Positions 1 through 7,901 of a stretch of 64,000 bases of DNA are shown in pieces; within the stretch, counting starts at the first letter, position 1, and each line of letters starts with the position of its first letter. The stretch is taken from the NCBI RefSeq assembly GCF_000378625.1, contig NZ_KB905170.1, forward strand, positions 1-64,000. Reading direction: 5' to 3'. The stretch is from Colwellia piezophila ATCC BAA-637. Lineage in GTDB: Bacteria; Pseudomonadota; Gammaproteobacteria; Enterobacterales; Alteromonadaceae. The notes beneath the pieces were generated by a model that was not told the DNA's origin, ran no database searches, and worked only from the letters and a program-made list of their open reading frames with translations. The translations under genes and the position numbers were made by a program.

Positions 1-2
1 CC

Positions 3-95
3 TAACGCCCTAATAATGGGCAAAAAATTGTTGGCTAAAATGTTGAGGAACGAAAACAGCCAACTGTTTTTTGTCCTTATTTATTAGCTTGTTAT
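3..95 (-). repeat. attC: attC site 1 (leftmost)
   Basis: Core TAACGCC at the left end and TTGTTAT at the right end bound paired inner arms (GTTGGCT / AGCCAAC). It closes the cassette carrying the gene at 101-385. The array continues beyond the left edge. Confidence 0.9.
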
Positions 96-100
96 ATGGC

Positions 101-385
101 TTAACTGCCATCTGCTAAATGTACAACTGTATAACCCATTACTTTGGATTGAAACCATTTAGTAGAGTCGTTATAACACTTTTTAAACTGAGGCGTTTTA
201 TAATTACCTAACCCGTATTGATTACCACAGTTTTCTAAACTATATGAATTGATTATCCTAGCGAGTTCCAAGTTAGCTTTTCTTTTACTATTTTTAGCTT
301 CCTTGGTGTGAACAAAATATCCAGTTGTTGCTGAGGCGATTACAGCAACTACAATAATAATACTGAAAAACTTCAGATTGCTCAT
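101..385 (-). CDS. cassette gene: small membrane-anchored protein, unknown
   Basis: I do not recognise this protein of about 94 residues. The start chosen is the ATG at 385, preceded by AAGGAT; the open frame runs further upstream but only into attC 2. Residues 3-22 form one hydrophobic segment (FFSIIIVVAVIASA), followed by a Lys-rich stretch and a Cys-containing tail. That suggests a signal anchor with the bulk outside the cytoplasm. It is a single-gene cassette between attC 1 and attC 2, on the - strand like all cargo here. Confidence 0.7.
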   Translation of the reverse strand: MSNLKFFSIIIVVAVIASATTGYFVHTKEAKNSKRKANLELARIINSYSLENCGNQYGLGNYKTPQFKKCYNDSTKWFQSKVMGYTVVHLADGS

Positions 386-403
386 ACTGATCCTTATGCC
401 ATA

Positions 404-502
404 TAACGCCCACTTAAGGGGCAAAATAGAGTTGGCTAAAATAGGTGAACGGAGTGAACAAAACAGCCAACTGTATTTTGTCCCTCTTTAAGTTCTTGTT
501 AT
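404..502 (-). repeat. attC: attC site 2
   Basis: TAACGCC and TTGTTAT cores, inner arms GTTGGCT / AGCCAAC, with the 'GTGAACGGAGTGAAC' type of loop side. It closes the cassette of the gene at 506-778. Confidence 0.9.
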
Positions 503-505
503 GTT

Positions 506-778
506 TTAAATACTTACCAAGCCTAAATCTCTTTGTGCATCAGATTTTACCGAAAGTAAATCAGAGTAAATACCACCACAACCAGAAGAAGACCAAAAAC
601 CTTCGCCTATACAATCGTATTCGCTTAGATCCCAAGAATAAATTACATATGTGTAAGTCAAATCTAGTTTTTCGCCAAATACAGCTACATGAAGTTTTGA
701 GTCACTTACATATCGGCCTAACTCTTTAAACTTTTCAAATCTTTCATCGAAATTAAAAGACGTTGGATTAACACTCAT
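506..778 (-). CDS. cassette gene: unknown small protein
   Basis: This is an unrecognised protein of about 90 residues. The open frame reaches 901, but residues upstream of the ATG at 778 are translated attC 3 sequence, so I start at 778 (MSVNPTSFNFDERF). No signal peptide or membrane segment is visible. The middle has alternating hydrophobic residues (LHVAVFGEKLDLTYTYVIYS) typical of beta strands, and there is a Gly/Ser/Cys-rich patch near residue 70. It is a single-gene cassette. Confidence 0.65.
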   Translation of the reverse strand: MSVNPTSFNFDERFEKFKELGRYVSDSKLHVAVFGEKLDLTYTYVIYSWDLSEYDCIGEGFWSSSGCGGIYSDLLSVKSDAQRDLGLVSI

Positions 779-793
779 ATTCGCCTTAAAACA

Positions 794-888
794 TAACGCC
801 CCGTTAAGGGGAAATTTATTGTTGGCTAAAATGTTGAACGGAGTGAAAACAGCCAGCTGTAAATTTTCCCTCTTGAACGGCTTGTTAT
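794..888 (-). repeat. attC: attC site 3
   Basis: TAACGCC and TTGTTAT cores. The inner arms GTTGGCT / AGCCAGC carry one mismatch. It closes the cassette of the gene at 894-1145. Confidence 0.9.
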
Positions 889-893
889 AAGTA

Positions 894-1145
894 CTATTCA
901 AATTTCTCGCCGCAATTACGACAGAAGCCTTTGAAGTAAGAATTATAAGAACCTTTCGGTGTTTTAAAAATATAACTCTTACATTTAGGACATTTCAACA
1001 GCCATTTAGAAAAAACTAAATTTAGATAAAATAATCCGATAAAAGTACCAATCGAAACTAATGTATGTGAGTTTCCAAAAGTTTGTGCCCAAATTATAAA
1101 GCTCATAAACAAGATGATATAACTTGCGTACAACGTTTTCCGCAT
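894..1145 (-). CDS. cassette gene: two-TM protein with C-terminal zinc ribbon
   Basis: This is an 83-residue protein. Two hydrophobic segments (about residues 7-22 and 28-48) are followed by CPKC at about 53-56 and CRNC at about 75-78, which together look like a four-cysteine zinc ribbon on the cytoplasmic side. A strong ribosome site (GGATTGGAG) sits just upstream of the ATG at 1145. No specific function can be assigned; similar small ribbon-plus-membrane proteins are common unknowns. It is a single-gene cassette. Confidence 0.75.
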   Translation of the reverse strand: MRKTLYASYIILFMSFIIWAQTFGNSHTLVSIGTFIGLFYLNLVFSKWLLKCPKCKSYIFKTPKGSYNSYFKGFCRNCGEKFE

Positions 1146-1166
1146 ACTCCAATCCTTAAGTACTTA

Positions 1167-1260
1167 TAACGCCCATTTAACGGGCAAAAAATTGTTGGCT
1201 AAAATAGCGACGAAGGAGCAAAAGCCAACTGTTTTTTGTCCTTGTTTAAATGCTTGTTAT
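1167..1260 (-). repeat. attC: attC site 4
   Basis: TAACGCC and TTGTTAT cores, inner arms GTTGGCT / AGCCAAC, 'GCGACGAAGGAGC' loop side. It closes the cassette of the gene at 1257-1715, whose stop overlaps the core by a few bases. Confidence 0.9.
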
Positions 1261-1715
1261 GCGTAATCACCATAAAATTTAATGATTTTGGCTCTTATAA
1301 ATAATATGGTAATGCCAATCAATAAAAAGACACCTACTAGACGGTAATCAAAACCTTTTTTGATTACCGACACTCTTGGTATAAAAGGTAATACATAGGC
1401 AGTTATTACTTCGTTATAACGTTTTAACGTATTAATAGGTAACTTATTATTAAATGGTAAATAGAATCCCATAAATGACGAAGTATATTTTTCATTATTG
1501 AATTTATAACTATAACTAACGGATTGCCATTCTGTAATTGAACCACCTTTATAAGCTCTAGCTATATATTCAACATTAGTATACCCATACTGCACAGTTT
1601 TACTGGTTGAGTAGTCATTTAAAAGTGCTTTTGTAGGTGACCAAAAAAAAGTACTCATACCAAGAATAAACAAAAGCAATCCAATAGCTAATGAAAGAAT
1701 CCCCACGATTTTCAT
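1257..1715 (-). CDS. cassette gene: two-TM protein, DUF3592-like layout
   Basis: This is a 152-residue protein. A hydrophobic N-terminal segment (about 5-25), a central extracytoplasmic domain rich in Tyr and beta strands, and a second hydrophobic segment (about 125-143) match the TM-domain-TM layout of DUF3592-type proteins. Family membership is inferred from layout only. The stop codon lies within the right core of attC 4, so the last residues are templated by the recombination site. Confidence 0.7.
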   Translation of the reverse strand: MKIVGILSLAIGLLLFILGMSTFFWSPTKALLNDYSTSKTVQYGYTNVEYIARAYKGGSITEWQSVSYSYKFNNEKYTSSFMGFYLPFNNKLPINTLKRYNEVITAYVLPFIPRVSVIKKGFDYRLVGVFLLIGITILFIRAKIIKFYGDYA

Positions 1716-1749
1716 TTTGATTAGTTTAATTTGAGCTCCAATTTACGCA

Positions 1750-1843
1750 TAACGCCTCACTAAGAGGCTAATAATAGTTGTTTAAAATAAGCGACGAAGG
1801 AGCAAAAACCAACTGTTATTTGTCCTTTTGAGTGACTTGTTAT
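1750..1843 (-). repeat. attC: attC site 5
   Basis: TAACGCC and TTGTTAT cores. The inner arms GTTGTTT / AACCAAC are divergent from the usual pair. It closes the cassette of the SIMPL gene at 1847-2581. Confidence 0.9.
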
Positions 1844-1846
1844 ATT

Positions 1847-2581
1847 TTAATTTTCCAGTCTATATACAACATTTATACTTTTAGATATTTCTATAAATTG
1901 TGGTATGAATAAAGTAGATGGCGGTACACGACGCCTTTGTTCAGCTACGAATCTAATGCGTCCAGAATTAAGCCCGAATGTAGCAAAGAATGATGAAAAA
2001 GAGCCGGTATCATTAAATGCAAACACTGAATCAATTTTTACATCAAGACCTAAAGCCATTTGCTGGGCTTTTTCCTTGGCATTTTGACCCGCTTTCTTTA
2101 TCAGTTGCGCTTCAATACTTTGTCTCTTGGTTGTATCAAATTCAGAGTTTATATTTTCTACATTATTTGTGTTTAATAATAATTTTGTAATTTCGGAATA
2201 CACTGATAAATTATTCAAGTGAACATTGAAAGACTGGGATACCTCATAACCCAATATAGATAGTTCGTTATATCTATCATCACGATCTCTTGTAGTTCTT
2301 TTATTAACTTCAAAAGAACTAATATCTTCTGGTATTACTCCAAGAATTTTTAATTCCTCTACAAGTCTTCCAACTGTCTGTTGGTGAAGTTGATTCGCTT
2401 TATTTGATTCTTTATCAAATGTAAGGATAGAAAACTCTATATTTACGATATTGGGTTTTACCTTACTTGTGCTTTCACCCGTTACAGTTACAAAAGGAAA
2501 ATCAGGAATAGTAGCCGCTGTACCGTAGCAAGAAATACAAAAGAAAATAATTAATCCAAAAAATTTCACCAGACTCTCCAT
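1847..2581 (-). CDS. cassette gene: secreted SIMPL-domain (DUF541) protein
   Basis: This 244-residue protein starts at the ATG at 2581 (MESLVKFFGLIIFF); the longer frame only reads attC 6. A signal peptide (about 1-22, ending near YGTAA) is followed by a SIMPL/DUF541 domain. The opening 'VTVTGESTSKVKPNIVNIEF' pattern and a long helical hydrophobic repeat are typical of that family. SIMPL proteins are periplasmic or membrane-associated, with poorly defined roles in stress and envelope functions. It is one of the longest genes in this part of the array. Confidence 0.8.
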   Translation of the reverse strand: MESLVKFFGLIIFFCISCYGTAATIPDFPFVTVTGESTSKVKPNIVNIEFSILTFDKESNKANQLHQQTVGRLVEELKILGVIPEDISSFEVNKRTTRDRDDRYNELSILGYEVSQSFNVHLNNLSVYSEITKLLLNTNNVENINSEFDTTKRQSIEAQLIKKAGQNAKEKAQQMALGLDVKIDSVFAFNDTGSFSSFFATFGLNSGRIRFVAEQRRRVPPSTLFIPQFIEISKSINVVYRLEN

Positions 2582-2587
2582 AAAATA

Positions 2588-2684
2588 TAACGCCGTTTTA
2601 AGCGGCAAATTGCAGTTGGCTAAAATAAGTGAGGCACGAACAAAAAGCCAACTGTAATTTGTCCGACTTGAAAACCCTTGTTAT
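2588..2684 (-). repeat. attC: attC site 6
   Basis: TAACGCC and TTGTTAT cores with outer arms GCCGTTTTAAGCGGC and TCCGACTTGAAAACCC, a subtype shared with attC 10 and attC 14. It closes the cassette of the gene at 2692-3048. Confidence 0.9.
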
Positions 2685-2691
2685 GTTTTGG

Positions 2692-3048
2692 TTAGCACTC
2701 ATCTGCCTTATGATTTAGTCCCTGCGTAAGGCTTTCTCTCGTTTTAGAACTGATTGAGTCACTTTTTAAAAGAAGCTCAATATCTGTTTTGAACATTTCC
2801 AAATATAAGTCTAGCGTTTCAACATCTTCGTTAGAAATATTAGGTAATGAGCATTCGATGTTTTTTAGGTAGCGGTAGTAGTACCCTTTATTTAACTGGT
2901 TACGTGCCTGCTCGGTTGAAAAAGATTTATATATCATCTCTTTCTTTGTCTGTTCGTTATTTAGAGTGAAGTAAAATAATACCGATAAAATTAGTAGTGG
3001 AAAAAAAGCTGCGGTGTATTTTTTAACTTTACTATTTAAATTGAGCAC
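2692..3048 (-). CDS. cassette gene: single-TM protein, unknown
   Basis: I do not recognise this protein of about 118 residues. I start it at the GTG at 3048, because CGGAG lies five to six bases upstream; an ATG at 3066 exists in frame but sits in the attC 7 core with no ribosome site. A hydrophobic segment (FFPLLILSVLFYFTL, about residues 13-27) anchors the protein, and the rest is a mostly helical, charged extracytoplasmic domain with two cysteines. Confidence 0.65.
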   Translation of the reverse strand: MLNLNSKVKKYTAAFFPLLILSVLFYFTLNNEQTKKEMIYKSFSTEQARNQLNKGYYYRYLKNIECSLPNISNEDVETLDLYLEMFKTDIELLLKSDSISSKTRESLTQGLNHKADEC

Positions 3049-3065
3049 ATAATCTCCGAAAAACA

Positions 3066-3162
3066 TAACGCCCAAATAACAGGCTAAGTAATTGTTGGCT
3101 AAAATGTGAAACGAAGTGGAACGCAGCCAACTGTTACGTGTCCTTGTTAATTTACTTGTTAT
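3066..3162 (-). repeat. attC: attC site 7
   Basis: TAACGCC and TTGTTAT cores, inner arms GTTGGCT / AGCCAAC, 'GTGAAACGAAGTGGAAC' loop side. It closes the cassette of the gene at 3169-3606. Confidence 0.9.
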
Positions 3163-3168
3163 ATGACG

Positions 3169-3606
3169 TTAACTCTTCCATATCGGAGTTATTTCTAACT
3201 GAGAAAGAACCTCATCAATAAACTCACGGCTATAAGAATCAACATAAAAGCACATTATTTTATCGCACAATACGTATGTAAAATCATCTTTTCCATTTTC
3301 TTTGGTATGAGTAAAAAAATGCTTATAGCTACCGATGGTTTCAAACTTATGGTCTATAAGTTCTATCTCCCAGACATTTTCACTTTTTGCTTTTTTAAGA
3401 AAACTATTCGCGGAAAACTCTCCATCTTTTACAGAAGAAAATGTTAGGTGATGTTGAGTATCCTTGCATTTGATAGTTATCAGAGCATGATTTTCTACTT
3501 GTAAGGAACAGCTTTCAGGAAGACTTAAGTTCTGGGAAAACACATTAAGGTCAACACCAGCAAAACAGCTTGTGCTTAAAAATACCAAGCATAGGAGGAT
3601 TCTCAT
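3169..3606 (-). CDS. cassette gene: secreted protein, unknown
   Basis: This 145-residue protein has a clear signal peptide (MRILLCLVFLSTSCFAG, cleavage probably after CFA). The mature part has four cysteines, including CDKIMC near residues 113-118, that may form disulfides in the periplasm. The ATG at 3606 is preceded by AAGGAAAG at good spacing. No family is recognised. Confidence 0.75.
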   Translation of the reverse strand: MRILLCLVFLSTSCFAGVDLNVFSQNLSLPESCSLQVENHALITIKCKDTQHHLTFSSVKDGEFSANSFLKKAKSENVWEIELIDHKFETIGSYKHFFTHTKENGKDDFTYVLCDKIMCFYVDSYSREFIDEVLSQLEITPIWKS

Positions 3607-3623
3607 AACTTTCCTTAGTCATA

Positions 3624-3721
3624 TAACGCCTAATTAACAGGCAAAAAGTAGTTGGCTAAAATAAGTGAACGGAGTGAACAAAAAGCCAACTGTTTTTTGT
3701 CCTTGTTTAATTTCTTGTTAT
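3624..3721 (-). repeat. attC: attC site 8
   Basis: TAACGCC and TTGTTAT cores. It is almost identical to attC 18 (9053-9150), with only a few differences near the left inner arm. It closes the cassette of the gene at 3724-4251. Confidence 0.9.
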
Positions 3722-3723
3722 AC

Positions 3724-4251
3724 CTACTCTACCACTGTAATTGTTTTTGATAATTTTAAAGTTTTACCTGATTGATAATCTTTAACTGAAACCTCAAAGG
3801 TATAGTTACCTAGTTGTTCATGTGGTTCAACAACTAAACGGACATAATCGCGTCCTAAACCAATAGAGCCGTCTAAAGGTGATTGTCGGTTAAACCATAA
3901 TTCGCTTTCTGGAATGTCAGCATAGTCTTCGCCGTCTGGCTGAATAATTCTATGCTTTTGAGATAACTGACACTTATTTTCTATTTTTTGGCAGCCTTTA
4001 AATACAACTAATGCCGTGATTATTTTGCCTTTATGAAATATTTCTGCCGTTGGAAAGAGAACACCTTTTGACTCAGTATTCCAATTTTTAAGGGCTTCTT
4101 CTTCTTTATGAGTTATAACAAGCTCAGCACCAAACTTACCATCAGTTTTCCTGAATTTTGTTTCCGGATAAGGTTTACCATCAGGTCCAATAAATGATGC
4201 ATTAGTCATACAAGGAACTAATAATAAGATCATCCATAATCGATTAAACAT
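3724..4251 (-). CDS. cassette gene: secreted beta-rich protein, unknown
   Basis: This is a 175-residue protein starting at the ATG at 4251, with GGAG seven bases upstream; the longer frame runs into attC 9. A signal peptide (about 1-19, ending MTNA) is followed by a domain beginning FIGPDGKPYPE. The C-terminal half (YTFEVSVKDYQSGKTLKLS) looks like an immunoglobulin-type beta sandwich. It is probably periplasmic; function unknown. Confidence 0.7.
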   Translation of the reverse strand: MFNRLWMILLLVPCMTNASFIGPDGKPYPETKFRKTDGKFGAELVITHKEEEALKNWNTESKGVLFPTAEIFHKGKIITALVVFKGCQKIENKCQLSQKHRIIQPDGEDYADIPESELWFNRQSPLDGSIGLGRDYVRLVVEPHEQLGNYTFEVSVKDYQSGKTLKLSKTITVVE

Positions 4252-4271
4252 GCTCAACTCCAAAGTAGGTA

Positions 4272-4369
4272 TAACGCCCAAATAACAGGCTAAGTAATGG
4301 TTGGCTAAAATTGTGTAGCGAAGCGAAACGTAGCCAACTGTTACGTGTCCTTGTTGATTTTCTTGTTAT
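4272..4369 (-). repeat. attC: attC site 9
   Basis: TAACGCC and TTGTTAT cores, inner arms GTTGGCT / AGCCAAC, 'GTAGCGAAGCGAAAC' loop side. It closes the cassette of the gene at 4380-5036. Confidence 0.9.
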
Positions 4370-4379
4370 ATTTCGTTTG

Positions 4380-5036
4380 TTAATCTAAATATGGTTTTAA
4401 TTTTTTGTTGGAGAAGGCGATCCCTGCCAGCGTAAAGAAGCCAATAAATATAAGGGCTACAATACAACCAATTACTTTAAAAAATGTAGCATATGAATTT
4501 CCTGATTTAGCTACAGTTTTGATTCTCATTGATTCGAAGTCTTTTGAAACCCTATAGGCTAAATTGTCACCAGATACCTTTATAGATTCAAACATCGGAG
4601 ATGAAGTTTGACAATAAACGTATAATTTTTCATTTGATAATAACTTAAAATTTTCAAGGGTTAATACGCTACTATTCTTAATTGATTCTGGCTTCACATA
4701 GTTAAATGGTAATGTTTCACATGCTCTAATTTCTGTTCCACCGAAGTTTACAGTGAGTAGCATATTATTAGAGGGATTTTCAGATTCGTTTGAAATTTCA
4801 GTATAAAATATTGAATCTATATTTGTATTAATTCTTGGGACGTAAGTATTTGAAATTAATATCTTAGCAAGCTTTTTATTCTCAACTACTTGTTTTCTTA
4901 ACTCAACACGCTGCTTTTCGGCTTCGTGTATTTTAGTCTGTAGAGTTCTTTCATTATTGTAATACATGACTCCAGCAGTGATCGCTGAAGCAACAATAGC
5001 CCCTATACATGTGAAAATTGCAGCTTTAGTGTCCAT
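4380..5036 (-). CDS. cassette gene: membrane protein with coiled coil
   Basis: This 218-residue protein starts at the ATG at 5036 (MDTKAAIFTCIGAIVAS); upstream residues are translated attC 10. An N-terminal TM segment (about 5-26) is followed by a charged coiled coil (about 30-58), a beta-rich domain, and a C-terminal TM segment (FFKVIGCIVALIFIGFFTLAGIA). Both ends are anchored, so the middle domain probably lies in the periplasm. No family is recognised. Confidence 0.7.
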   Translation of the reverse strand: MDTKAAIFTCIGAIVASAITAGVMYYNNERTLQTKIHEAEKQRVELRKQVVENKKLAKILISNTYVPRINTNIDSIFYTEISNESENPSNNMLLTVNFGGTEIRACETLPFNYVKPESIKNSSVLTLENFKLLSNEKLYVYCQTSSPMFESIKVSGDNLAYRVSKDFESMRIKTVAKSGNSYATFFKVIGCIVALIFIGFFTLAGIAFSNKKLKPYLD

Positions 5037-5052
5037 GAACCCTCGAGAAATA

Positions 5053-5148
5053 TAACGCCGTTTTAAGCGGCAATAAAATAGTTGGTTAAAATAGCGACGA
5101 AGGAGCAAAAACCAACTGTTTTTTGTCCGACTTGAAAACCCTTGTTAG
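5053..5148 (-). repeat. attC: attC site 10
   Basis: TAACGCC and TTGTTAG cores. The inner arms GTTGGTT / AACCAAC are a compensated variant of the usual pair. The outer arms belong to the attC 6 subtype. It closes the cassette of the gene at 5153-5824. Confidence 0.9.
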
Positions 5149-5152
5149 GGTA

Positions 5153-5824
5153 CTACACGTCATAATTTTCACACCAATTACAATTAATATTTGGCATGAG
5201 GTTTTTCAAAGAATCAAAACTTGATTTAGGCGCAAATCTAGCCGAACGCAAATACGAGAGCTTAGGATTAGTTGATAAACAATCCAGATTTTTATCAGTT
5301 AATTGAACCGACGATAAATATAGAGCTTCTAGATTAAGTAGACCTGATATAGCTTGTAAACTATCAAGTTTCTGTTTGGTATACATACCACCTTCGATAC
5401 CTAAAACAATTAACTGATGTGCACCAGATATAAAATCTATTGAGCCAAGGTGTTTGGCACTTTCAAGGAAAAGTTTTTCTAGAGAGTTAATTTTGATAAG
5501 TGCGCTATAGTCGGTAGCTTTTCTAATGCCTTGAATTTTTAGATAACGTAATTTGGGCAATTCAGAAAGCTTTGCTAGCCTTTCCGCTGTTACTGTTTCC
5601 AGCTCTAAGTATTCTAGATTTTGTAACTCAGATATTTCATTAAGAAACCCTTGATTTACTTGTTTAGCTGAAAGCTTAGTTATACCTTTAAAATTACTAA
5701 TTCCTTTGTAATTATTCTTTTCACGGTAAAAAGAAACCGTAGTGGATGCCTCTTCGATATGTTCTACAGAGGTGACGCAATCAGGCCAGTCAGTCCATTC
5801 TCTAAAAGCTTCGTCTATGCTCAT
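5153..5824 (-). CDS. cassette gene: leucine-rich-repeat protein
   Basis: This 223-residue protein has no signal peptide. From about residue 65 it shows successive LRR units of about 23 residues (LQNLEYLELETV, LPKLRYLKIQGI, INSLEKLFLESA, LLNLEALYLSSV, NPKLSYLRSARF). Such domains form curved protein-binding surfaces, so this is probably a cytoplasmic interaction protein. The partner is unknown. It is the only LRR gene among the visible cassettes. Confidence 0.8.
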   Translation of the reverse strand: MSIDEAFREWTDWPDCVTSVEHIEEASTTVSFYREKNNYKGISNFKGITKLSAKQVNQGFLNEISELQNLEYLELETVTAERLAKLSELPKLRYLKIQGIRKATDYSALIKINSLEKLFLESAKHLGSIDFISGAHQLIVLGIEGGMYTKQKLDSLQAISGLLNLEALYLSSVQLTDKNLDCLSTNPKLSYLRSARFAPKSSFDSLKNLMPNINCNWCENYDV

Positions 5825-5840
5825 GATTGAATTAGTACCC

Positions 5841-5936
5841 TAACGCCCCATTAAGAGGCAAATAATAGTTGGCTAAAATAGGCGACGAAGGAGCAAATAG
5901 CCAACTGTTATTTGTCCTGCTTGAATGGCTTGTTAT
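5841..5936 (-). repeat. attC: attC site 11
   Basis: TAACGCC and TTGTTAT cores, inner arms GTTGGCT / AGCCAAC. The end of the gene at 5908-6351 reads into it. Confidence 0.9.
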
Positions 5937-6351
5937 ATGCAAAATTTCGTACACTGTCTAGCTTATTTAAATCATATTCATTATTGCTACGAACTTTAAA
6001 TGAGCCTTGGCAATTAGATACAAATCTAAAACCATCTGAGTCCTTTGGAATGAACACAACGTATTCAAGACCTATTTCCAAGTCTAAACCACAGCTCCCT
6101 AACAAGATAAAAGTATGAACTTTTGTGACTGAATCCTGATTTACTTTAAACGATTCAATTATCGAAAATGTTGCTTCGTATGCAGTTAAATCGTCTTTTA
6201 TAAATTTCTTATATTCAACTGCTTTGACTTCGATGAGTGATACTTGTGATGACTCATTAAAGTTATCTTCCATCGCTCTGTGCTTACATTTACAAGCATA
6301 AGAATTAAATGCAACTAAGCAAAAGCTAATTAGAATTATTCTCCACATCAT
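5908..6351 (-). CDS. cassette gene: secreted Cys-rich protein, C-x-C start
   Basis: This 147-residue protein starts at the ATG pair at 6351; the open frame continues to 6588, but those residues cross attC 12 and the neighbouring ORF-less cassette. A signal peptide ends near NSYA, so the mature protein begins CKCKH. That Cys-x-Cys start, followed by beta strands and later cysteines (GSCGL, SNCQG), resembles netrin/TIMP-like domains of bacterial secreted proteins; this is inference. The last nine residues (NKPFKQDK region) are encoded inside attC 11. Confidence 0.7.
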   Translation of the reverse strand: MMWRIILISFCLVAFNSYACKCKHRAMEDNFNESSQVSLIEVKAVEYKKFIKDDLTAYEATFSIIESFKVNQDSVTKVHTFILLGSCGLDLEIGLEYVVFIPKDSDGFRFVSNCQGSFKVRSNNEYDLNKLDSVRNFAYNKPFKQDK

Positions 6352-6377
6352 AAATTTACGCCAAACCTTTTTGCATA

Positions 6378-6473
6378 TAACGCCACAATAAGCGGCTAAG
6401 TAATGGTTGGCTAAAATGTGTAGCGCAGCGAAACGCAGCCAACTGTTGCGTGTCCGTTTGATTGCCTTGTTAG
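6378..6473 (-). repeat. attC: attC site 12
   Basis: TAACGCC and TTGTTAG cores, inner arms GTTGGCT / AGCCAAC. It closes the ORF-less cassette at 6474-6759. Confidence 0.9.
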
Positions 6474-6759
6474 TTGCTTTTTTATTAAAAGCACAACATA
6501 AGCAATAAGTTACCATGTTTGTGAGTGATGCGGAAGAGTCAAAATACACCCAGTACCGCTGCATAAAAAAGGTTGGAATTTGAGCCACTCAATATCACTT
6601 ATTGAAGCGAACACGCCAAACCTACAATTGACAAATGAGGTGAGTTTCGCTGGTTATCGCTAAACAGACAATGGCGAAAACTCACCGACATACATGCCAA
6701 GCCAATTTATAAAACACTGCTTTTACAATAACAATTTAACTTGAACTAGCGGTGCCAAC
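6474..6759 (-). other. ORF-less integron cassette A
   Basis: No convincing gene lies on the cassette strand between attC 12 and attC 13. The about 45 bp next to attC 12 (containing AAGCAATAAGTTACCATGTTT on the + strand) recur in the cassette at 8420-8704. Shorter matches elsewhere (GCTAGTTCA, GTTTTCGCC read on the - strand) indicate the two cassettes are homologous. It may encode a small RNA or a decayed gene. The shared block could be read as a peptide, MVTYCLCCAFN. Confidence 0.6.
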
Positions 6760-6853
6760 TAACGCCTCACTAAGAGGCTAAAAATTGTTGGCTAAAATAG
6801 TGAGCGAAGCGAACCTAGCCAACTGTTTTTAGTCCTTTTGAGTGACTTGTTAG
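6760..6853 (-). repeat. attC: attC site 13
   Basis: TAACGCC and TTGTTAG cores, inner arms GTTGGCT / AGCCAAC. It closes the cassette of the gene at 6859-7362. Confidence 0.9.
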
Positions 6854-6858
6854 CTTGC

Positions 6859-7362
6859 TTAGCCACACTTACTATTTATTGGGAATAGTAAAGCCCCATT
6901 TAAAGAAACGCCCATTTTTGGTGATTTTGAAATATTTATGTCTTCCATATTATCGCTATAAATTGAATGTTGATAAACCTTATCACCATCATTTAAGTGT
7001 AATTTAAGAGAGAAATGAAACTCGTAAAACCAGCCCATTGATAGAGATTTAGTCAGAGTAATTCTAAATATATCTGCTGAATAATTAACACTTCCATTTA
7101 AAATATCTAGATAATTATCTTTTTTATCAAACTTCAACGATTTTTCGATGATTCTCACTTTGTTGTTATTGAAAGTATCAATTACATCATCAATCGTAAA
7201 TGGAATATTTCCACCACCAAGATCCCATGAATTTTGGGGCTTACTCGTGTTGATATCAAAAGCCGTATTTTCAGGAGTAATAGAAGTAAATATTGCGCAC
7301 GAACTTGCATTACTACTAAAGCAGGAAATTCCGACAGCTAAAATTAGAATAATTATGTGCAT
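6859..7362 (-). CDS. cassette gene: secreted protein, unknown
   Basis: This 167-residue protein has a signal peptide (MHIIILILAVGISCFSSNA). The mature part begins SSCAIFTSI and ends near NSKCG, so the terminal cysteines may pair. Beta-type alternation dominates the second half. The ATG at 7362 has AGGGA a few bases upstream. No family is recognised. Confidence 0.72.
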   Translation of the reverse strand: MHIIILILAVGISCFSSNASSCAIFTSITPENTAFDINTSKPQNSWDLGGGNIPFTIDDVIDTFNNNKVRIIEKSLKFDKKDNYLDILNGSVNYSADIFRITLTKSLSMGWFYEFHFSLKLHLNDGDKVYQHSIYSDNMEDINISKSPKMGVSLNGALLFPINSKCG

Positions 7363-7378
7363 ATGATTCCCTGCAAGC

Positions 7379-7475
7379 TAACGCCGTTTTAAGCGGCGAG
7401 TAATAGCTTGCTAAAATGTGAAACGAAGTGGAACCGAGCAAGCTGTTACGAGTCCGACTTGAAAACCCTTGTTAG
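7379..7475 (-). repeat. attC: attC site 14
   Basis: TAACGCC and TTGTTAG cores. The inner arms are the compensated variant GCTTGCT / AGCAAGC instead of GTTGGCT / AGCCAAC. It closes the cassette of the gene at 7472-7792. Confidence 0.9.
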
Positions 7476-7792
7476 GTGGTAGAACCCTTTTCAATTTCTT
7501 CTTTGTCTTGCTCTGAAATATTTACCCAATCAACTTCTGAACCCAAGCATATTGAGTAATATACATTATCAGAGTTACAAGTATTTAATATATGGAAAAA
7601 CCATTCAGGATATGACCATTTCACACGGCTAGTTGACTTGAAAGCACCGCGTTTATTATCCCACGAGACACCTACACCTTCTCGATATATATGCTGATAC
7701 CCAGAGCGTCCACCACTCTCTAATACAAGAATCAGCTCTCCACTTTCAAGAACTTCGACTCTATTTATTATCTCATCATGCTCGGCCATCAT
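7472..7792 (-). CDS. cassette gene: small cytoplasmic protein, unknown
   Basis: This is an unrecognised 106-residue acidic protein with no signal peptide. It opens with two beta strands (VEVLESGELILVLESGG) and has several Trp and Tyr residues in the middle (YREGVGVSWDNKRG, WSYPEWFFHIL). It begins almost immediately at the attC 15 core and its stop lies in the attC 14 core, so the cassette is nearly all coding. Confidence 0.68.
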   Translation of the reverse strand: MMAEHDEIINRVEVLESGELILVLESGGRSGYQHIYREGVGVSWDNKRGAFKSTSRVKWSYPEWFFHILNTCNSDNVYYSICLGSEVDWVNISEQDKEEIEKGSTT

Positions 7793-7798
7793 GCCACC

Positions 7799-7894
7799 TA
7801 ACGCCCCATTAAGAGGCTTTTAATTGTTGGCTAAAATGTGAAGCGAAGCGGAACCTAGCCAACTGTTAAAAGTCCTGCTTGAATGGCTTGTTAG
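7799..7894 (-). repeat. attC: attC site 15
   Basis: TAACGCC and TTGTTAG cores, inner arms GTTGGCT / AGCCAAC. It closes the cassette of the lipoprotein gene at 7902-8306. Confidence 0.9.
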
Positions 7895-7901
7895 GCATAA
7901 A

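Noticed and set aside
445..729. + strand ORF in the second cassette
   Set aside because: It is antisense to the cassette gene and begins in attC sequence; all cargo is on the - strand.
6352..6588. N-terminal extension of the 5908-6351 gene
   Set aside because: It crosses attC 12 and an unrelated ORF-less cassette, so it is read-through of open frame.
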